Shown: positions 1 through 13,189 of the stretch, piece by piece | How the letters are laid out: each line of letters starts with the position of its first letter | Position numbering within the stretch: position 1 is the stretch's first letter | Origin: Polytrichum commune | Taxonomy: Eukaryota > Streptophyta > Polytrichopsida > Polytrichales > Polytrichaceae | Length of the DNA: 64,000 bases | NCBI GenBank assembly: GCA_950295325.1 | Contig: OX485803.1 | Span: 60,403,554 to 60,467,553, forward strand | Direction: 5' to 3' | Notes under the pieces: generated by a model | Told to the model about the DNA's origin: nothing | Database searches by the model: none | The model's input: only the letters and a program-made list of their open reading frames with translations | Position numbers and translations under genes: made by a program

Positions 1-2695
1 CCGTGTCCTTCCACAACTGCTGCCCTCATTCCCTGCTCTTCCTCACTCTCCCAGATGTGGCGCTTCGTGTGTGAATGTAAATTCAGGTATTCTGTGCAAA
101 ATCCAAGGGCCTCCTCTGCGGCATATCCATTCGCCATTGACGCCTCTGGCTGCGCCTTTGTCCGCACAAACGCTTTCAGAGTTCCTAGGTAGCGCTCACA
201 CGGATACATCCACCGCCCTCCCACTGGGCCACACACCTCAATCTCGTCCACGAGGTGTATTAGTGTGTGCTGCATTATGTCGAAGAATGCTGGCGGAAAG
301 CAAACTTCCAGAATGCACATTGTTTCCACGACATACAACCGCAGCGCATCCAGTTCTGCCTTTTCCACGACCCTTGCGCATATCCTGCTAAAGCTTTTGC
401 CAAGCCTTATCAAGGCTGTTCGTTGCAGAGGTTGCAACAAGTTCCTAATTGCAACAGGTATGATTTGCTGCAACAGACAGTGGTAATCGTGTGACTTCAG
501 GCCATAAAATCTCGCTTTCTTCAGATGCTTCCCAAGAGAACTTCCGTATCCTGTGGGGGTGCGGATTGCACTAACCTCCTCCACGAACATCTTTCTCTCC
601 ATGTCCGTTAGCACGTATGGCGCAGGTGGCTTGAAAAACCGTTGTCTGTTCGCTCTCGGTCTTAGCCACAGCTCACGTCGTTGCCCCATTTGCTGCAAAT
701 CCCTCCTTGTCTCTGCCGTATCTTTCTCCCCAAACAGGAACTTCAAAACACTCTCCGCTATGTTCTTCTCTATGTGCATAACGTCCAGCACATGTCGGAT
801 CGGCATGTCCTGCACACATGAATGCTGCCATTAAACAATCAGCCCCTCGCATGCACGCTTCACAATGTTTCCATCAAAGACAAAGTTTACCTTCCAGTAT
901 GGCAGTGTATACAGCGTTGGGAGGCGCTTCACACCGCTCTGCAGCACCGGGTCGCCCTCTCCTCCTAGTCTCCCGCCCATCCTTGCATACTCTGCCCTCA
1001 TGTATGCCCACCGTATGTGGCATGCAGCATCCATGGCAGCTGGTGCGCGGTCCACCTCTTCTGTCAAGGATACACTCACGTCAAATCGAAATGGGTGATC
1101 TGCTGGAAGCCACCTCCTATGCTGCCCGCCATACACAACCTTCGAAAGGTGCTCCGAATACCTTGACAGGGTGTTGGGCCCGCACACTGGGCAAGCACAA
1201 TATCCCTTGTTCGTTGTGCCTGCCAGCATTGCGTATGCAGGGAAATCATGTATACACCACAGCAGCATAGCCCGGAGTGTGAACCGCACCTCCCCACGCC
1301 ACCGTGCAGCGTCATAACACATTACGCCCTCTTCCCATAATTGTCTTAGCTCTTCTATTAGGGGACTGAGGAAAACATCTATGCGGTCCGCCGTTATGGC
1401 ATCCGGCCCCGGTATCAATAGCCCCAGCATTATGAAAAAAATCTTTACTGTTAGCCAAGGGGGGATGTTGTAGTTGAGCAACAAAACAGGGCAGAGGGAG
1501 TGTGTGGACCTCTTTTGTGAATGCGGGTTCAGGCCGTCCGCGCACAATCCTAGGTGTATGTTCCGGCTGTCGGCCTCGAACCCCGCATACCTCGCTCTGA
1601 TATGGTCCCACTGCGGTGAGTCATAAGGTCCGCGCATCTTGCCGTCCGTTGAGGTATTGTTCGCATGCCAGGTCATTAAAGCTGCCAGGTGCGGTGTGGA
1701 GAACATTCTTCGCAATCGGGGGATGAGGGGGAAGTGCCGTAGAACCTTGTTGGGCACGCTGGACATGCCCACTGTCTTAAATCTGGGAGCGTTGCATAAT
1801 GGGCATGTCGCCATTTCAGCATACTCGCCTCTGAACAGTACACACCCATTTTTGCATGCGTCAATCACGTCGTACTTTAGTCCTAGCCGCAGTAGCATGC
1901 GTGTGGCAACCCCCTCACTGCCCGGTAGCGAGTTTGGAGAAGGTAAAATAACCTTCGATAGCAAGTGGAGCAATTCGCTGATGCATGCATTTGTCGCTTT
2001 GTGCGTACGGCAGACATTCATCAACATCAGTGTCGCATCTAGTTTCGAAACATTTGATCCGTAGAAAAGAGGAGTTGAGGACTCAACATGCATAGCTGCC
2101 ACGCTGCGTCCTCCCGGCTGTCCCCAGTCCTCCTCGCATCCATTCCTGTCCTCTCCTTCGTGTTCAAAGCTTCCTTCGCTGTCATCCCCATCGCTTCCAC
2201 TCTCTGAGTCGCTCCTGCTCCCCAACATGCACTCTGCGTGCCGTACAAACAACCTGGGAAGTTATTGTCTCTATCCAATGGCAGCTTCAGTGTGCATCCC
2301 ACACACAAGTGCCATGTCCTCTAACATATATTTTCAATCACCATCTACAACAGTTAAACTGATAACGGATTTGCCATGCAACCCTCCCCCTCACCTTGGG
2401 AACTCCCGTCTGCACTGCATTCCGCTTCCAGGCACCCCTCAGTTGCGAGCGGTTCACATGCCTGGGCAACGTCAGCCCCGTTCTGCTCGATCTCCTGGTC
2501 GTCCTCTTCGTTCCCATCCATGGCGGACATGGCCTCCTCGTGCATCACATCCGCCGCAAGAAATGCATCTCTCACCATCTCTGCAGCACCTCCGTTCACG
2601 CGGACGCTCCGATTTCCCCAACCAATTCTTGACATTGGGTCCAGCGCTGCATATGCGCTGGACCACTCCTCGTCGGAGCTGTCCCGGTCCTCGCC
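1..2695 (-). CDS. CACTA (En/Spm) TNP2-type transposase, partial at left edge
   Basis: This is the catalytic transposase of a CACTA DNA transposon, read on the minus strand. Proposed exons in order of translation are 2695-2395, 2233-891 and 809-1 (continuing off the window). Introns 2394-2234 and 890-810 have GT/AG ends, and all three phases join without a stop. The second exon carries the family's hallmark blocks: CADGLNPH, NIPPWLTVK, LLIPGPD, HDFPAYAML and CACPVCG. The third exon carries RHVLDVMHIEKN and then the region usually called DUF4218 (PPAFFDIMQH, HLVDEIEVCGPVGGRWMYP). The first exon is acidic, as TNP2 N-termini are. The true start codon is uncertain; an ATG lies just upstream near 2740 in the same open frame, or a further 5' exon may exist. 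Nothing visible is broken, so the gene could be functional. Family assignment is secure; exon 1 is less so. Confidence 0.9.
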
Positions 2696-2828
2696 CTGCC
2701 ACAAACCAGGTCTGCTTAGGTGGATACAACTTTGCACACCCATGTACTTCTCCGTTTCCCAAACTATGCATGCCACAACACATTCCAATCTTCACCATAC
2801 ATACGTTTCGCATCTATACTGACTCTTG

Positions 2829-2949
2829 CTTGCACCATGTTCTGTGCATTGGTATTACAGAGACCCACAACCCCGCCGAAGGACCCTGCCTGGCTGCTTA
2901 ACATCTGGAATTGACTGCCAGCTCGGGACTTACCTGGGCTGCAGCCTCT
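2829..2949. repeat. Direct repeat, copy 1 of a 120-bp segment
   Basis: This segment is about 85-90 percent identical by eye to 4250-4373 in the same orientation. Both copies contain CAGAGACCCACAACCCCGCC and GACTGCCAGCTCGGGACTTA. On the minus strand each includes a good splice donor (CAG/GTAAGTCC). The two copies flank about 1.3 kb upstream of the TNP2 exons, so they are probably subterminal repeats or a local duplication inside the CACTA element. Confidence 0.85.
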
Positions 2950-4249
2950 GAAATAAGGCCATCTACAAGAACATCCAGGTGTTTTGAGCAATACCTCAGT
3001 CAAGGTCACTTCTCTCCTGGATTGGTTGCACAGCATCACAGCCGAACTTGGGAAACATTCACTCAAGTTGTTATATGGCATGTTTTGGCTAAGTTGATTC
3101 CTAAGGATCATAGAGCCATTATGTCATCATGTTTGATGAGGTTTTCGTCCAAAGAGAGAGATCCCAGTGCCTAAACGGTCTCATGTGCCAAAGGATGTTT
3201 AGAATGAGTTGTGAATTTCACTTTGAAATAATATAATACTACCCTTGTGTAGGAAATGTATTGACATTGGCACTATGTCAATGCACTTTGTGCTTCAATT
3301 GGATCTGAGAAACTCCATGTAGGCAATTCCAAAAGTTACAACTTTCAAAATCGATGGATAAAAAATGATTGTCAGATTAAGGACAAGGAAATGCCTGCAT
3401 GTCTTGCTACATGTAGACCTTTGATGCATCCCAAAGTTGCCATCATGGCAAACCATAGGAGCAAGGCTGGTCATGATTTTCACAGAAAAAATATGGGCGG
3501 GTAGACAGTCCTGACAACCACAGATGTTTGACATCCAGCATTGGCTATCATATAAACTTCACACACAATTGAATAGTCCTTCTCAGTCGTGTAATCCAGC
3601 CCTCAAGAACCTTCTATTGAAATCATTTGAAACTATGTCCTTTGAAAACGGAACCAGTGATTATTTTGTGTACTGGCAATCACAGTTGTTACTTGTTGGC
3701 TGACTGGCAAGCCTTGTGGATGGTCTCAAAAATTGTGGTGGTTGCACATATACAACGACGTTCAAGTAGTTTTTTTCAATTGGTCATAATTGACTTTCAG
3801 ATGCTCTCCCAGTATCTATACAATCCAACAACCTCCATGCAACTGAAGAATGTAGCTTCTTGAATATGCGGCAGGTGAAATATACGATGTCATGGGGTAT
3901 GAATATACCACACTTCTGAATTAACATGTTATGGATGTTTGGGTTCCTCAAACATTTCATACTAATCAAGTAGGTTTTGTCTGTATGATTTCATAAAGTA
4001 CCACCAAATGTAATCCGATCACATGTTCCTGTAATTAGTTGTGTTTCAAGAATTCTTTCGAATTCTTTTGCAGTGGTTACTTTGTCTTCAGTTTGTTTTT
4101 TAATCCCCTGATGCTTGGCCCAATGTAACTCAAAACCTATCTCTGACCACAACATGCCTTTACATTCATGTCCAATGTTTTCAGCAAAAATCATTTGATG
4201 CTTCAAACATGACACACATGGCATCCGGAGCGAAACATAAAGTGGTAAG
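2950..4249. other. Spacer between the two direct repeats
   Basis: This stretch is more AT-rich than the transposase exons beside it. Several short minus-strand frames exist (for example 3295-3534 and 3784-3969), but none shows a recognisable domain or convincing exon structure. I see no gene here. It could be an intron or the internal spacer of the CACTA element whose TNP2 gene lies to the left. Confidence 0.5.
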
Positions 4250-4373
4250 TGCTCGCACCATGCTCTGTGCGAGCGTATAACAGAGACCCACAACCCCGCC
4301 AAAGGACCCTGACTGCCTGCTAAACATCCGGAATGGACTGCCAGCTCGGGACTTACCTGGGGCTGCAGCCTCT
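4250..4373. repeat. Direct repeat, copy 2 of a 120-bp segment
   Basis: This is the partner of 2829-2949. In this copy the minus-strand open frame 4705-4358 runs straight into the donor CCAG/GTAAGTCC at about 4357. It could be a 5' exon of a transposon gene (basic, Arg/Glu-rich, about 115 codons, no ATG seen). No domain is recognisable in that frame. Confidence 0.8.
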
Positions 4374-6480
4374 TCAATGGATGCCTCCCATAGTCCCTGA
4401 GATGTAGTGCGTGTGTTGTTCGTAGCAATGGTTTGCCAAACAGGCATAGCGAGCACGGGCACCGACTCCTGCATTGCCCGCTCCGCAATGCGCGTTCGGA
4501 CTCCCTCCGCCACATCTTGGCGTCCCTCAACTCTATTCTGCGTGCGTGTGTTGTGGGAAGTCCCGCACCGCAACTCGCCTCTGACATTTTCTTTATCTGC
4601 CCTTGCAGCAATTCTGCGTTTTGTTATTACAGGACTATTTGCCGTTGGCAGCAATGAAACAATGATCGCAGTGTTCACTTCCGCTGTGTGCGAAATGTAG
4701 GGCACCTGCCTGCAGAAAGGAAGGGTCGACTAATTAGTTCCATATTTTGGAGATGTCACGCACAGGAGCTCCCTCTCGAGCGCAGCGGAGTTTAGACAGA
4801 CATTGCGCCCACTGATGCCGGACCATAACTATCCATGTGTCGCCCGTCTCACACTATGCAAGACAGGGATGATCACCACCGCTTCACGGTAACGACAGGG
4901 GTCCCGCTTGTCAGCTGCGTTCAAGCACGGTGTCCATAGTGTCCACGACCCTGCCCATTGCAACAGAGTAGCAAATGGGTCCGGCAGGCACCATGACGCT
5001 ATCCGCCACAAGCCACACAATTTGCCTCCCACTGTGGCCCTACTAGTCGGCAGTCTTAAATCTTCCCTTCCTAGAAATGCATGCATCCCCAACACTCAGA
5101 TAGTGTACCTCTGGAATGCACATCATGCAGCATGCGAGTCCTGCAACCACAGACCTTGGATCAACCAAGGTCTACTCCAACATTCCGATTGCCGTCGCCT
5201 CTACGCCTGTGCTTCAATACTTCTGATGTGTCCGAGAAAGTGTGGACCACCATGTAGGGCCCCTACTCTGGTCGCATGTGCGATGGCACCGTCACCTGGA
5301 ATCACAATCCCCCCCTACCGCGGACATGCCGACATGCTGCCTTCAAGCCCTCTGCGTTTGCAGCTGTGCAAGGACATCTGTATGGCAAACTCTCTTAAAG
5401 CATGAAACAGAAACGATGGGTGCTTCTTGTGCGTGACACACTCACCTTCTGGGATGTCGTTGTGGCATCAAACAGATACACACTTCCGTTGACCGCGTCT
5501 CGAAGTGGACACACGAAAGTCTAAATCCATCAATCGATTTTGGCAGTTCCGAGAAACCCACCGTCCCGGACGAAGGCGCGTTAAGGCAATTCACGGGTTG
5601 CATCCGGTCCACGCGCCCCTGTGTATGCAAGTGGGCCCTCGTGGCACTCTGTGCGCGGCGTTTGATCCCATCATCTGTGATAAAAACCATGCCCCCCCCC
5701 CCTCGAGATGTCTCAGAAGTCCCCACATTGCAGCAATCTACAGCAGCTGTCGTTGCACAGCGCACAGTTCGATGTCACGACGGTGGCGCATCTCCCTCTC
5801 GGCGCCGACGCCGCTGCAATCTTCAACACAGAACTCCAACTGTCACTGGCCGTTGTGCACGTGGCGCTAATTTCAACCCATTCAACTAGAACATGGCGAT
5901 CCCCACAATCACCGTCTTCGCTGCGATCGTCAATCGACGGAGATGTAGGGGTTCAATGACTGTCCTTCTATGACGGCATGACATGCCTAACGGACACTGC
6001 ACCTACGCACACTGCTCCTCCGAACCTCCGCCGGCAACAACTGCCCGGCCCTTCCCGCGTCTTAGGTTTCGACCGCAGTGTTCCAAACTAACATCTGTGC
6101 TGCCATATCTTAAACGCCGTTGTCCCCCATCACGGCCCTAACCACACGGCGCACACAATAAGTTCCTCCCGCGCATGCCCTATTCCTCGCCAACGGCGCC
6201 CTTGCGAGCACCACAACACCGCCAACTGCTATTGGTCTGCCCACCAGGGACGAAATGGGGCGCCCGATTGAATTGTCGATGGGTCGGCCAGCAGTTTGGC
6301 CGCACTCTCGACGCAAACATCAAATCTTCCACTATCCTGTCCAAGATCTGCACAAAGTCCAAACCCCATTGCGTGAGGGCAACAGCCCCAAGACATGTTC
6401 GATGAGGTGAACCAGTGGGCTGGCCCCGGGCTCTACCGCAGGGGGGGGGGCGCATTTCGGCCACATATGAACCCCCCTGC
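4374..6480. other. GC-rich degenerate transposon-like stretch, no gene recognised
   Basis: The composition matches the CACTA genes nearby and contrasts with the AT-rich spacer that follows. Open frames up to 165 codons occur on both strands (for example 4908-5405 plus), but they overlap each other, have no recognisable domain and look like chance frames in GC-rich DNA. The stretch contains an 11-C run at 5692-5702 and a 10-G run at 6441-6450. Confidence 0.5.
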
Positions 6481-9400
6481 GTCCGTTTTCAATATTCAGT
6501 ACACGTATGGTCTTTGTTGGCTCTGTCTGTAGGACAGAGACTGCATCAACTTCTTCGTTTCAAGAGCAAATTTCCTAAGCACTTTGCGTTCACACTTGGA
6601 CATTACTTGTTCTTGTTATTTTTGGTCCACTTTATGTACTGTGGACTCTCTCTATATATAAATATATATATAAATGCTCCCTAAAATGCATTGAAAGAAA
6701 TCTAGTTAATTATAGTTATTTCGGCAATTCTTGATTATTCATTTTAAAATTTTCGAGTGATAAATGTGTAGCTTCAATCCTTGACCCACATTTGAGAAGA
6801 AGGTGCCCAAAATCCAAGAAATGTTTGGTATAGTGAATAACCATGGATTGGCCTGAGCAATGTGTACAACCACAATTGTAGTCTTTCATAGTAAATGACA
6901 GAGCCTCACGGTTCTACCGTTTTCTTGTTTTGTATGTTGTGAACAAAACTCTGCCCTGTTGCACACAAAGTTGTATTTGTGTATGTGGCTATGATACCTG
7001 CATTCGTTAGGGAACATGTAATTTGAAGTATTGCACTTGTATTTCGCAAAAACTATCATCCCATACACCAATATCATCCGTGGATGGAGTTTGGGGTTTA
7101 GGTGTAGGGTGACATGTAGAGTGAACTACAAAGTCCTATGCCATTTCGTCCAACTTGTGTGCAAGTCCATGTCCATAAATATACACTATATACATTGATG
7201 TCAGATAGATAGATAGATATGAACACCTGCCCTATTTCTGGGCCGGCGTGAATAGAGTGTCTGTTCGTCTCGACAATGAGCCAGAGCCCACAGGGCAAAG
7301 GTCCATTGGTAAATCGATGTCATCATAGGGTGGAGTCCATAGTTGGGATAACCTTGCCCAATGTATATATTCGGCATTCTTGACGTTGGGCCTTGAATGA
7401 CATCCAATTATTTATTATCATTCAATATCCTGTCGCAATTGAAGTCCTTGCGATAATCAAATTGGATTATAGGATCTCCTGTGTATTGAGGGTTCCAATT
7501 GCGAGTACAGTTCTGTTACAAAACACATATCCATGGATAGTTCTCCTAATTCAACAAATCTTTGTTACATCACCTCCTAACCCCCTCCCATCCTCCTTCG
7601 TACTGTGCCCTCCTTTTTGCATACCAGCCACATACGGCACCCTCCATATTGGCTCGCATATTCCCGCAACCACACTTTTTGGTTCCAACCTCGCTATTCT
7701 CCATGCATTGCCTCTTTTTGGGGATAGACATGTATATCTTAGTAGTGTTCTTGGTAAACTTCTTTTTCTATTTTGTATTTTCCAATTTGTAGTAGAAGTA
7801 CTACGTCCCATCCTAAGTTCGTTTTGGACTATGTCACATGACCAAGGCTTTTGAAACAAATTTCATGATTTTTTTGTGATCATGGCCTAGGATCAGCAAC
7901 CGTGATGACAAGTAATTCTAAACCATTTTTGGATCGGTCCTTTCTCTTGTGTGTAAATTGGACCTTCACATACAACTCTTAGAGGCACAACTACACGTTC
8001 TATGGGCCTCGCAATATTTAATACTACTTCCCAACCAAAACAAGAGTCTAATCTTACAAGGTGTTTGGGACTGCAATTGTACATAATGCATCATGCCACA
8101 AACAATATGTGATTATGCAATCACATATAACGATGGTGATTACATATTTGTGGCATGTATTTGACGTCGAGTCATTTATACAAACCCTAATTTCTACGTG
8201 GTTCTTTGTACATATATGTATGCTCTGCTTTAGACACTACAAGTGATAAACATGTTAATTCAATGTGCGACCGAGATTTTCACTTTACAATAATCTTGGA
8301 CACCTTAAATTGTGTGACATCTTGCGGCCCATGATGGGGGTCTTCATACTCTACAAAGGCGGACGGCATCGATGCACATCCTATATGCCCAAATCCTACA
8401 AGTTCTTGCCAAGTCTTAAATCCGTGTTTCCATATATTTGTGTGTTTAGAAGTATATTGAGTGCGTTATCTCATGTCAAGGACAAAATCATTATATCATC
8501 ATATGTCACGTGATGATCAATATACTAAGTTTGTATTTGCATCCAAGGGTGCTCTCGGCTTGCATTTAAAACCATATCATCGTCAATGACATTGACATAT
8601 TCAAGTGCCAAATAGAAATGGACTCGATGACTGATTAGGTTTTCCATAGAGTCACTTTTCACATAATTAGCTAGACGGTGCAATGATATTCGGACACGTC
8701 CTTCAAATCAAGCACTACGTCGATGACCAATAATATCCTATTATTTGCACACATGGCTCTCCTAAGCCAGACTTTGATATTGTATGATTTACACGAGTAA
8801 AGCTTGTTAACAATTGCAATCTTAAAGACCTAAATGTGTCGTGGCATCAATACACCCTGGGTGTCGCCCCTTCCTTTTGAGGGGTGACCGGGAATTGTTG
8901 CTTGTAAGCATATCTCTCATTTGTCCATGTGTACAATTTCTATTGGTACTCCCTTCATAGATATGTGGTTAATTTATTTAAAACATGTGTCACTGTAGTA
9001 ACATGGAGTTTTTGACCTTGTTCCAATGTTCAATTACGTCAATCAATCAACCTCCAACATTCATATCATGTAAAGATATAGTGCATCGACATCAACTAAG
9101 TTTTTGCAATTCTCTTCGAGCAACTTGCATGCCGAGCACTTTCTTGTGGGGTCGGGGGGCCATTGTATGAGAGCGTACATTTCTCTTGTTGTCCAACATG
9201 CATGTTCGGATGTGGCAATCCTCTTAATTACCCGTATTGGAGTTGCATGATTTGATTTCATTAGCTAACTATCTTGAGATTTTAGAGATTTCTTATCAAC
9301 CTTAAAAAGTAAAAAATTTGGGCAATGTTTGGATAATAAATAAAACATCACCATGGACTTAATTAGTGTACAATAAAGCAATCCCGTGTCCATGCCCATA

Positions 9401-9960
9401 GTTTTATGGTGATCGTATTATTTTCCATTCAAATGTAAGTTCAGTATGAAGTTCCTAAAACACAGAGGCAACTGAGTCCCTTTCCTGCATTCTCCTATGG
9501 GTCCGGTACTCATGGGTATTCTGAAACCCGGGAAATAGTTGTGTACACTTATGATTGCACACATTCCCGGATTTGTGCCCCGATTACAAATAACTATTTA
9601 TTGTAACGCAATACGCGTGGGTAGGACAATATGGCGAGTGCGGATGCTAATGTTTGGGGATAACACAATACTTCCAATGTAAGCTTGCAAGTTGTGGCAG
9701 TCTTGTGCCACAACAAAGTTAATCGCGAAAATGCTCTGGAGATCAAAAACCACGAGTTTACTTTTTTAACGGCAACAAATGTGATTCAACTATCCATGAC
9801 TTTCAAGTTGCAAAATGTTTTTTTTGAATAAACTGCATTTGCGGTTCATATTTGGAACTCAAGGCGCCAAATTTACATTTAGTCCCGAACTCTCCAACCA
9901 GGCTATCTCTCCTTCCATAAAATGTGCGCGTATGTGATTTTGTCCGCCTTGGTAACTACC
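6481..9960. other. AT-rich intergenic DNA without recognisable genes
   Basis: All open frames are short. There is an AT dinucleotide stretch near 6651-6678 and a small (AGAT)n run near 7203-7218. No protein domain, RNA gene or complete element was recognised on either strand. Ancient decayed retrotransposon sequence is possible but could not be shown. Confidence 0.5.
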
Positions 9961-12492
9961 AACCTCGATCTATGAGCGAGTTATTTACCAAAATCAACCA
10001 GTTCATCTGAAACTGCCTGTTGGTTGTCAGTGGTTGTGGCCCACGCTTTTGTTAGGCCTCTTACACCGTTAGCCCTATCGTTGCTTTCCACCACGACGAC
10101 CTGTTGGCCGCGTACTTGTTGGCAAGTACGCCTCGTCACCCACCAGGGTTTCCACAATTCCCCGCTACGCTGGCCACCCTTCGTGGATGGCTCCCCTACG
10201 TGGCCACCCACCCCTCATGGGTGCGTACCCACCTTTGCCACGTCCTTTTTGTGCAGCTTATAGGCCCCCCACACATACTGTCCCACGGGGGCGAAATGGG
10301 GCGCCCTCGTAGATAAAAAATGGTACTCTTAGTTAAATATTGTAGCAATATGTAACTCCAAATGGCAACCCACACATATTAGACAACATAGTTTAATTGT
10401 GAACCGCCCATGTAGCTTCACCGACACTGAGTGTCAACCAACCATTATTTGTTATTCCCTCTAAAAAAGGAAAGTATACATTGTAGGTTTACATTGTTGC
10501 AATTATTGTCACTTATTCGGTGAATTTTCATCCCAATTTCAATCATCCATGATGACATTTCATAACATGAATTTTAGGGTGCATGATATATCAAAAATGG
10601 TTGAACCAAAAGTAGCTTGTGGTGGTGATATTTGCACTAAACTTATTCACACGAAGTGTCAACAAGAAAGTTACCACAAGTGACATCAAATACCATGTGA
10701 TGCTAAAATAAAATATTTATTGGTAGTTGAGATATACTGATAGTTTTAAAATGTCACTTCAGTTTAGGAAAAATGAACCAAGTTTGTTTCATTGGCAAAA
10801 GCAGCGAAGATAATTCGGGCCAACCGGCTACATGTTTACATCCTCCGGTTTCCCTCTATTAAGTTGGGGTATATTCTATAAATTCCTCTACCATGCTCTG
10901 TCATTTTCCTGCAGTCTTGAACTTCCACCGGTTATTTCTCAAAATCATCCGGTAGTTTTGTTACTAAGTGCCGGTTCTCCCCAATCGTAGTTCACGAAAC
11001 CCTACCAGTCCAGAATTATCCGAAAAGAGACCCCCCTGCTTGTGGGAGCCTGCTACTGGCCCTCCCACCAGCAACGGCAGTGGGCGGCCTATTAGGCAGT
11101 GCTGTTCGTCGCGTTCTCTCTGCGTTCAAATTGGTTTGCAATTTGTGCTTGAAGTCGTGACCACTTTTGTGCTGCACTACCCGCAACCTCTACTGTTGGC
11201 TTCGATCGGCTCCTATGCGAGCACAAATATAACGAAGGCTTCATTCACGAAAACTTCCGCTGTGCACTTCATCATAAATGGATTCCACGAAGACACGAAA
11301 TCCCATCGCCAACAACTGCTCTGCATTTTGGTTTACAGGCACGATGTGAAGGTTATGTCTTGTCCAGTTCGACTTCTGTCCATTTTAGGGGATTCGAATG
11401 AAGCCCTTTTATTTTGCCGTGGTGCTGATTATGGTGTTCGAGTCGAACAGACTCTGCGGTTGTGAGGAAAGGTTGGATCTGTGCTTGTCCCACACGTGAA
11501 CATTTCGCCGCAACGAACCTATTTCCGTCAGTGTTGGGGACATACACGAAAAATCTGTAACCCTTCCAGTCAGAACTCATGAAACCACGGCCAAATCACA
11601 ATGGGGAATCATTGAAATCAACGTACTAGATTTACAGTGGGCTTTAGTCATCTTCATAATGTTCTCCCTACTCACTAACGTGGGCCACATCCTGGGGGCG
11701 TACGAGGCAAGTGCATGCCATCATGCACTGGCCAATAGAGCATCGAGTGCCGGGGGTCTCCTCCTCAAATGGCATCACATCACGAGACTCCTTGGTGGCA
11801 GGAAGTGTCTACTCCATGAAGTGTAGTCGACGTTGGACGTGGAAATTGGACAGAAGTGACAACTCCCTCGTCATGTCCCATCGGCGCCCACCAATCGCGA
11901 AAAATGTCCCGCACCCTGTCACATTTCCTTTCCCCTCTCCATCGCGTCCATTGACTGCCCAGTGGCATCTTTGCGCGACTGCCCGTGTTTGGCTGTCCAT
12001 CGGTTGTTGTGGGTAATGCCTCGGCTCATGTCATTCCCCGTGCTCTAGGACGGACACCCCCGCGAGCTGCGACACTCATCCCAACTCCGCGGCGAATCCA
12101 CAGACAGCCGCAACCTCGCTTCCCACGTGGTGTTTTTGTTGTGTAACGAACACGGTGGTGATCGCTTTTGGGCAACACAGCCATTCCCGCCCATTCACGG
12201 CCACGCGCACGCGCATTACAACGACCACGGCTGGGAGCGCTGAAAAAAAAGGTGAGCTGAACATGCGGTCACTCGCTCTACTGCCGCAGTTTCCATTCCA
12301 GGAACGCATGTCCCTGCTGTGAAGTGATACGGGGTCGTCATTACTTGCGGAACCTCTGTTGCATATATTGGTTCGCTCGTCGTTGGCGTTTGCTTCTTTC
12401 GCACACGCCCCGCATTCGCGAAGGAATCAATCGTTGGGTGTCTGTCCTCTCCGAGGTAAAAACGAGCTTCCTCATGGGCAGACACCCAGACA
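9961..12492. other. Mixed GC-rich and AT-rich remnants, no gene recognised
   Basis: Segments near 10.0-10.3 kb and 11.7-12.5 kb are GC-rich like the transposon blocks; 10.3-10.8 kb is AT-rich. The 165-codon plus-strand frame at 10968-11465 has no recognisable domain, and its beginning overlaps a dispersed repeat (10820-10985), so I do not call it a gene. Confidence 0.45.
10820..10985. repeat. Dispersed repeat, copy matching 45.5 kb
   Basis: About 165 bp aligns by eye to 45525-45692 in the same orientation, sharing the blocks GTATATTC, GATTCCTCTA/AATTCCTCTA, CAGTCTTGAACTTC/AAGTCTTGAACTTC and CGGTTCTCCC. The family is unknown; no terminal repeats were identified for either copy. Confidence 0.6.
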
Positions 12493-13011
12493 TCAACTTG
12501 TATGGGTGTACGCGGACACTTCAAGGCTTGTAAGTAATGGTTTAGAATGACGGGACGTAGATAATGAGGTCAGTAACGGGACATTGTTTCTGGGAGGGTC
12601 TGTCCTCAATGGATTTCTTGCACTGAGCCTTGGAAGAGCCTTCGTTCTTCGAGGCGCCTGAAGTACTGAGTGTAGGCCCCCTTTGGGTATTGTCTGCGAT
12701 TGAAAGTGCACATTGTGGGCGACACGTGTACCACACTGTCGCAGACAGTCACGGACGTGGATTGCATGTCCAGCGGGGGTCCCACCAAATGTGACTTCCA
12801 CAAATTTCGCAAAACTCCCTGCATACTCAATAATAAATTGTTTTGTGCTCATTTCACACACTAAGGCCTCCAGGCTATGTTTTCTGTTTAGGATCCATGC
12901 TCTCCCATAGGGTCTGATGTTTATGTTCATTTCCCTCGCAAATGGCATGTTGTTTATGTACACAGCTCTGGCATGTGGCGTGGCGGTCGACATTGCGAGC
13001 GCACAATACAT
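12493..13011 (-). CDS. Hypothetical open frame, 172 codons
   Basis: This minus-strand frame opens with Met and contains motifs such as FAKFVEVTFGGTP and HVRDCLRQCGT, but I cannot assign it to a family. Its C-terminal third is basic and low in sequence character, suggesting the frame has decayed or the real exon ends earlier. It lies just upstream of the plus-strand TNP1-like gene, on the opposite strand. It may be part of an older transposon, or a chance frame in GC-rich DNA. Confidence 0.2.
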   Translation of the reverse strand: MYCALAMSTATPHARAVYINNMPFAREMNINIRPYGRAWILNRKHSLEALVCEMSTKQFIIEYAGSFAKFVEVTFGGTPAGHAIHVRDCLRQCGTRVAHNVHFQSQTIPKGGLHSVLQAPRRTKALPRLSARNPLRTDPPRNNVPLLTSLSTSRHSKPLLTSLEVSAYTHTS

Positions 13012-13189
13012 TTCTGGTAATTGTGTTGTGTTTGTATGAGAGGCATGTCACTGGCAGAAGCATTGTTATTTAAACAGAATCGTGAATCAGAAAAATGCAA
13101 AACCCACCTGCAATTGTGCAGGACATGAGGGGGTTAAATGACACCCAGTTGTTGTAATTGTGGATGCAGTGTGTACTGAGGACGCAATA

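Noticed and set aside
818-2064. Plus-strand open frames at 818-1270 and 1639-2064
   Set aside because: They are antisense shadows of the TNP2 exons, which carry the conserved motifs on the minus strand.
6250-6460. Inverted CGAAATGGGGCGCCC / GGGGCGCATTTCG pair as a transposon
   Set aside because: The arms are short, one is dominated by a G-run, and no target duplication is visible. A partial match at 10.29 kb is noted but is not enough to call an element.
8250-8900. Possible Ty1-copia reverse transcriptase remnant on the minus strand
   Set aside because: No YVDD-type motif or other polymerase block could be read in any frame; only the composition was suggestive.
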